Assembly (NCBI RefSeq): GCF_001507545.1
Contig: NZ_LQBP01000006.1
Location: forward strand, 1 to 64,000
Direction: 5' to 3'
DNA: 64,000 nt
From: Ruegeria profundi
Lineage (GTDB): Bacteria > Pseudomonadota > Alphaproteobacteria > Rhodobacterales > Rhodobacteraceae
Shown: positions 61,274-64,000 of the stretch, piece after piece
Layout of the letters: each line of letters opens with the position of its first letter
Numbering within the stretch: the stretch's first letter is position 1
Notes under the pieces: generated by a model
What the model saw: only the letters and a program-made list of their open reading frames with translations
Databases searched by the model: none
Told to the model about the DNA's origin: nothing
Program-made: the position numbers and the translations under genes

Positions 61274-61696
61274 ATGCAAACTGAATGGATTTTAGGCCTT
61301 GGCGGAGGCCTTCTGATTGGGCTGGGCGCTGCAATCTACCTGCTGGGCAATGGGCGCATTATGGGGGCAAGCGGCATTCTCGGTGGTCTGATCGACGGCA
61401 GCGACCGCTCGCTTGAAAGGCTTGGTTTTTTGGCCGGTCTTATCGGCATGCCCTTGTTGCTGCGTCCACTGATCTCGCCTGCGACTGAAACTCATCTGAC
61501 CGGGAATATCACAATCGTAATCGTCGCGGGCCTGCTGGTGGGGCTGGGAACACGCATCGCCAATGGATGTACGTCGGGGCACGGTGTCTGCGGCATCTCA
61601 AGGCTCTCTTTCCGTGGGATTGCCGCCACTCTCGTCTATATCGCGGCCGGAGGCGTAACAGTCGCACTGCTGCGCCATGTCTGGGGGCTGATCTGA
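61274..61696 (+). CDS. YeeE/YedE-type sulfur transport protein (first half)
   Basis: The 140-residue protein has about four hydrophobic helices and the conserved cysteine motif NGCTSGHGVCGISRLS, which is expected to bind or pass sulfur (thiosulfate-type) species through the membrane. The split YeeE form is encoded as two short proteins, this one and that at 61696, whose start overlaps its stop by one base. They probably assemble into one transporter. The role in sulfur detoxification is inferred from the ETHE1 neighbour. Confidence 0.85.
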   Translation: MQTEWILGLGGGLLIGLGAAIYLLGNGRIMGASGILGGLIDGSDRSLERLGFLAGLIGMPLLLRPLISPATETHLTGNITIVIVAGLLVGLGTRIANGCTSGHGVCGISRLSFRGIAATLVYIAAGGVTVALLRHVWGLI

Positions 61697-62127
61697 TGCG
61701 CATGTTGATTTCGATTCTGGCCGGGTCCTTGTTTGGCACAGGTTTGCTGATCTCAGGCATGACGGACACGACAAAAGTGTTGGGTTGGTTGGATGTTTTT
61801 GGCAACTGGGACCCAACGCTTGCCTTTGTAATGGGCGGCGCAATCATTCCAATGCTGTTTGCATGGCGATTGACGACAAACCGTCAGCCTCTGACCGGCG
61901 GTCATTTTCCACCAAAAAGCACACCTGAGATGAATCGCCGCCTGATCCTGGGGTCAACCCTGTTTGGAATGGGCTGGGGTCTGGCAGGGCTGTGCCCCGG
62001 CCCGGCGCTGGCATCGCTCAGCTATGGCGGAATCGGCGGTGTGATCTTTCTGATCGCTATGATTGCAGGAATGGTTGCGGCCCCATCGGTTGGTGCCCAA
62101 CTGGACAGATCAGCGAACCCGGCCTAA
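61696..62127 (+). CDS. YeeE/YedE-type sulfur transport protein (second half)
   Basis: The 143-residue protein starts at the TGATG overlap with the previous stop. It has about four hydrophobic helices and the cysteine motif GLCPGPALASLSYGG. It is the partner of the protein at 61274. Longer upstream readings run inside that gene and are not supported. Confidence 0.85.
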   Translation: MRMLISILAGSLFGTGLLISGMTDTTKVLGWLDVFGNWDPTLAFVMGGAIIPMLFAWRLTTNRQPLTGGHFPPKSTPEMNRRLILGSTLFGMGWGLAGLCPGPALASLSYGGIGGVIFLIAMIAGMVAAPSVGAQLDRSANPA

Positions 62128-62136
62128 GCAATACTC

Positions 62137-62568
62137 ATGGAGATTCGCCCAATTACACCCCGCTATGCTGTCTCGCCGCAAATCACGGTCGAGGACGTTC
62201 CAGCAATCGCCGAAGCCGGCTTTGTAAAAGTGATCTGCAACCGCCCCAATATCGAGGTTCCGGCGAGTCTGCAGTCGGACGTAATCGGAGAAGCGGTACG
62301 CGCGGCTGGTATGGAGTACGAAGTTCTTGAGCTGACTCACCAGACGATGACACCCGAGAATGTAGCCCTGCAACGCGAAATGGCCGAAAACTGTGACGGA
62401 CCAGTTTTGGCCTATTGCGCCTCGGGCACGCGGTGTTCTGTGGTGTGGGCGTTGGGTCAGTGCGACCAGATGAGCACGGATGACATCCTGCGCGCTACCA
62501 CCAAGGCGGGTTATGCGCTTGAAAACCTGCGACCGATCCTTGATCAGAATCGCGCCGGTACGGATTGA
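62137..62568 (+). CDS. TIGR01244-type sulfurtransferase/phosphatase-like protein
   Basis: The 143-residue protein has the start ITPRYAVSPQITVEDVPAIA and the catalytic-type loop LAYCASGTRCSVVWALG, matching the BLH N-terminal (DUF442/TIGR01244) family. A cysteine in the CASGTR loop would form a persulfide. It is often fused to, or encoded with, ETHE1-like proteins in sulfide detoxification, as here. It starts nine bases after the YeeE stop, so it is the fourth gene of the operon. Confidence 0.88.
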   Translation: MEIRPITPRYAVSPQITVEDVPAIAEAGFVKVICNRPNIEVPASLQSDVIGEAVRAAGMEYEVLELTHQTMTPENVALQREMAENCDGPVLAYCASGTRCSVVWALGQCDQMSTDDILRATTKAGYALENLRPILDQNRAGTD

Positions 62569-62658
62569 TTTAGCTGTGACTGCCCGGTTCGGTTTCTGAT
62601 GTAGCCAGCTCTGCAAATTGCGCAGGATCAACAAGCAGTTCATCTGACTCGGTAAAGT

Positions 62659-63675
62659 TCAGGTCAGGTTCAATGCGTTCATCGCAGGTGGGTCGAACAG
62701 GGCGGGCACCTGCGCAACCTCAGTCTGTATGGGCATCTCGGGTTCGTTGTGCGGCACCATAGACGAAGGTGAATCTGAAAACTCCTCATTCTCGGATTGC
62801 GGCAGCGACGCTACGTTCACGTATTCATTCAGGCGCACCGCACGCATTCCACTGCATTGTCCCAAACGTCCAATTGCAGTGCGCGTGCGGTCGATTGTCA
62901 GCACTTCGGCATGATCCAGCCTTGATCCTGTCAATGGCAGGACATCACCAACCACAAGGTCCGACAATGTCGCCAGTGGAAGTGACATACGGCAGATCAC
63001 TGTATTGAGTTCAGCCCGTAGTACTCCCGACGCCTGTTCAAGTTTGGGGCCGTTGTCCTCTGGCAGGTCTGGGTCGTTTTCCTCGTCAGGGCGCTCCGGC
63101 AATAAGATCGAGACACGCCCCTGCCGTAGTCCACCGCCCAGCTCAATGGTCAATTCAAACGCTCGATATACGTCTTCGACCATCGCCAAGGTCAACGTAC
63201 GCAGATCAGAAAAGCGCGCAGCAAATTCATACCCGGTTAGAATGGATTGATCCGCCGATGCATCCACAAGTTCTACCGCCCGCGAAAAAACGTCTTCGAT
63301 CAATGGGGCCACCATTGCCCCGTCCGTATGCGTAAACACGCGGGGCGCAGGATCGTCAGCCAACATCTCTCCAAAAGTTTGCACTTGTACAATGGCCGCA
63401 ACGACACCAAGCTCCATGCAGACTGATGCTGCCTTACCGTTACGATCCACAAATCGTAGCAACAGCCAGTCTTCCCCGATTCCATCCGTTAGCGCATCTG
63501 TTGATCGACTGGACTGCTTTGCGCCGATTACAGCCAACGGCAGTTGCAGCCGGTCGCTGGCTGCGCGGGCAAAGGCCAATCGTAGCGCGCGCATGATTGA
63601 ACGCGGCTTTTCTTCCTGCTCTTCCCGCCCTACCGAAAGCTTGCGCGCCAAAGCTGCGCTGACCGTTTGCGTCAT
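62659..63675 (-). CDS. FliM/FliN C-terminal domain flagellar switch protein
   Basis: The 338-residue protein has a long N-terminal part resembling FliM middle domains and, at about 210-300, the SpoA/FliN-like fold with VICRMSLPLATLSDLVVGDV and LPLTGSRLDHAEVL. The remaining C-terminal tail is acidic and low-complexity. It fits the flagellar motor switch protein class of Rhodobacteraceae, at the cytoplasmic face of the basal body. No other flagellar gene is in the window. It follows the histidine kinase gene on the same strand. Confidence 0.75.
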   Translation of the reverse strand: MTQTVSAALARKLSVGREEQEEKPRSIMRALRLAFARAASDRLQLPLAVIGAKQSSRSTDALTDGIGEDWLLLRFVDRNGKAASVCMELGVVAAIVQVQTFGEMLADDPAPRVFTHTDGAMVAPLIEDVFSRAVELVDASADQSILTGYEFAARFSDLRTLTLAMVEDVYRAFELTIELGGGLRQGRVSILLPERPDEENDPDLPEDNGPKLEQASGVLRAELNTVICRMSLPLATLSDLVVGDVLPLTGSRLDHAEVLTIDRTRTAIGRLGQCSGMRAVRLNEYVNVASLPQSENEEFSDSPSSMVPHNEPEMPIQTEVAQVPALFDPPAMNALNLT

Positions 63676-63752
63676 GCCCGAATCCGCTGTGTATTGCTGC
63701 GTCTGGCCTTGGGTCTAACCCAGCTCTGGTTAAGAATAACTTTACATCTGTG

Positions 63753-64000
63753 TCACTGAGCGGCCTGCTGATACGCCAATGGCAACCTCACACGGAATGC
63801 CGCACCGCCCTGCCCGGGTAGATACATGATCTCACCGCCCAGACGCTGCATGATCTCGCGGCAAATCGCCAGTCCCAGCCCTGCGCCGCCTGCCTTGTCT
63901 CCGCCCACGCGGGCAAATTTCTCAAATACCACCGACCGCGAACCGGGCGGGATACCGCTGCCGTTGTCAACAAAATCGATCACCACATGGCCACCCACAT
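63753..64000 (-). CDS. Histidine kinase, C-terminal ATPase part (cut by window edge)
   Basis: Only the last 81 or so residues are inside the window. They include VDNGSGIPP (N and G1 box region), FEKFARV (F box), GAGLGLAICREIMQRLGGEI (G2 box) and RVRLPLA. This is the HATPase_c domain of a sensor histidine kinase whose N-terminal part lies to the right. Its sensor domain and partner regulator cannot be seen. Its stop is 78 bases from the FliM-domain gene. Confidence 0.9.
   Translation of the reverse strand, partial: VGGHVVIDFVDNGSGIPPGSRSVVFEKFARVGGDKAGGAGLGLAICREIMQRLGGEIMYLPGQGGAAFRVRLPLAYQQAAQ

Noticed and set aside
1..64000. CRISPR arrays, rRNA operons and a replication origin
   Set aside because: I saw no regularly spaced repeat set, rRNA-like sequence or iteron-with-initiator arrangement. 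The only tRNA sequence seen is the 3' fragment at 14032.

Overview
The window looks like an accessory-rich stretch of a marine alphaproteobacterial genome, most likely Rhodobacteraceae (Roseobacter group). Indications are a GapR-type DUF2312 protein, a FliM/FliN-domain protein of the Rhodobacteraceae type, a urea/amide-type ABC operon next to nitrilase and amidase genes, an ETHE1-like/YeeE/TIGR01244 sulfur operon, and many small lipoproteins of a kind common in this group. No rRNA, complete tRNA or CRISPR array was found.

Layout. (1) 1-14078 appears to be the right end of a genomic island. A P4-type tyrosine integrase (12712-13875) sits beside a 3' fragment of tRNA-Thr (14032-14078), an attachment remnant. 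The cargo includes a TPR regulator, a GntH-like metallo-beta-lactamase-fold protein, a CobW metallochaperone GTPase, a tightly packed envelope operon (DUF1622, DUF202, BASS-type transporter, outer-membrane barrel, HlyD adaptor, phospholipase D-like protein) and an adenylate cyclase/TPR protein. (2) 14079-27500 is a patchwork of three decayed IS6-family transposases around two modules. One holds MarR, a deaminase, a membrane protein remnant and a DsbA/FrnE protein. The other is a substrate-binding protein, two permeases and two ATPases, a divergent LysR regulator, a nitrilase, an amidase and an SDR, which together suggest uptake and hydrolysis of an amide or nitrile. (3) 27501-30688 holds a hypothetical protein, a LysR regulator and a Tat-exported haloalkane-dehalogenase-like hydrolase.

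(4) 31125-37151 is the most striking mobile unit: four adjacent minus-strand genes, namely an active-looking tyrosine recombinase (437 aa), a 726-aa recombinase-fold protein lacking two catalytic residues, a second active-looking recombinase (668 aa) and a 170-aa coiled-coil protein. Order and features match the intA-tfp-intB-srap core of strand-biased circularizing integrative elements (Tn6283/SE type). The AT-rich DNA upstream of the first gene carries an 11-bp inverted repeat with a third partial copy, a candidate element end.

(5) 38297-54589 is dense with exported proteins: small lipoproteins, two paralogous microproteins of 57 and 58 aa, a secreted kinase-like protein flanked by a phosphatase-like protein with an altered signature and a metallophosphoesterase, a DUF4956-like membrane protein, an SdiA-regulated-type propeller, an autotransporter, a TraB/Tiki-like protein and an isolated SecD-head-like domain. 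Several decayed relatives lie among them. The kinase/phosphatase group could be an extracytoplasmic phosphorylation module. (6) 54680-60134 holds an AAA ATPase, an unrecognised four-gene cluster, an XRE regulator, GapR and small proteins. (7) 60378-62568 is a sulfur/persulfide operon. (8) 62659-64000 has a FliM-domain protein and the C-terminal end of a histidine kinase cut by the window edge.
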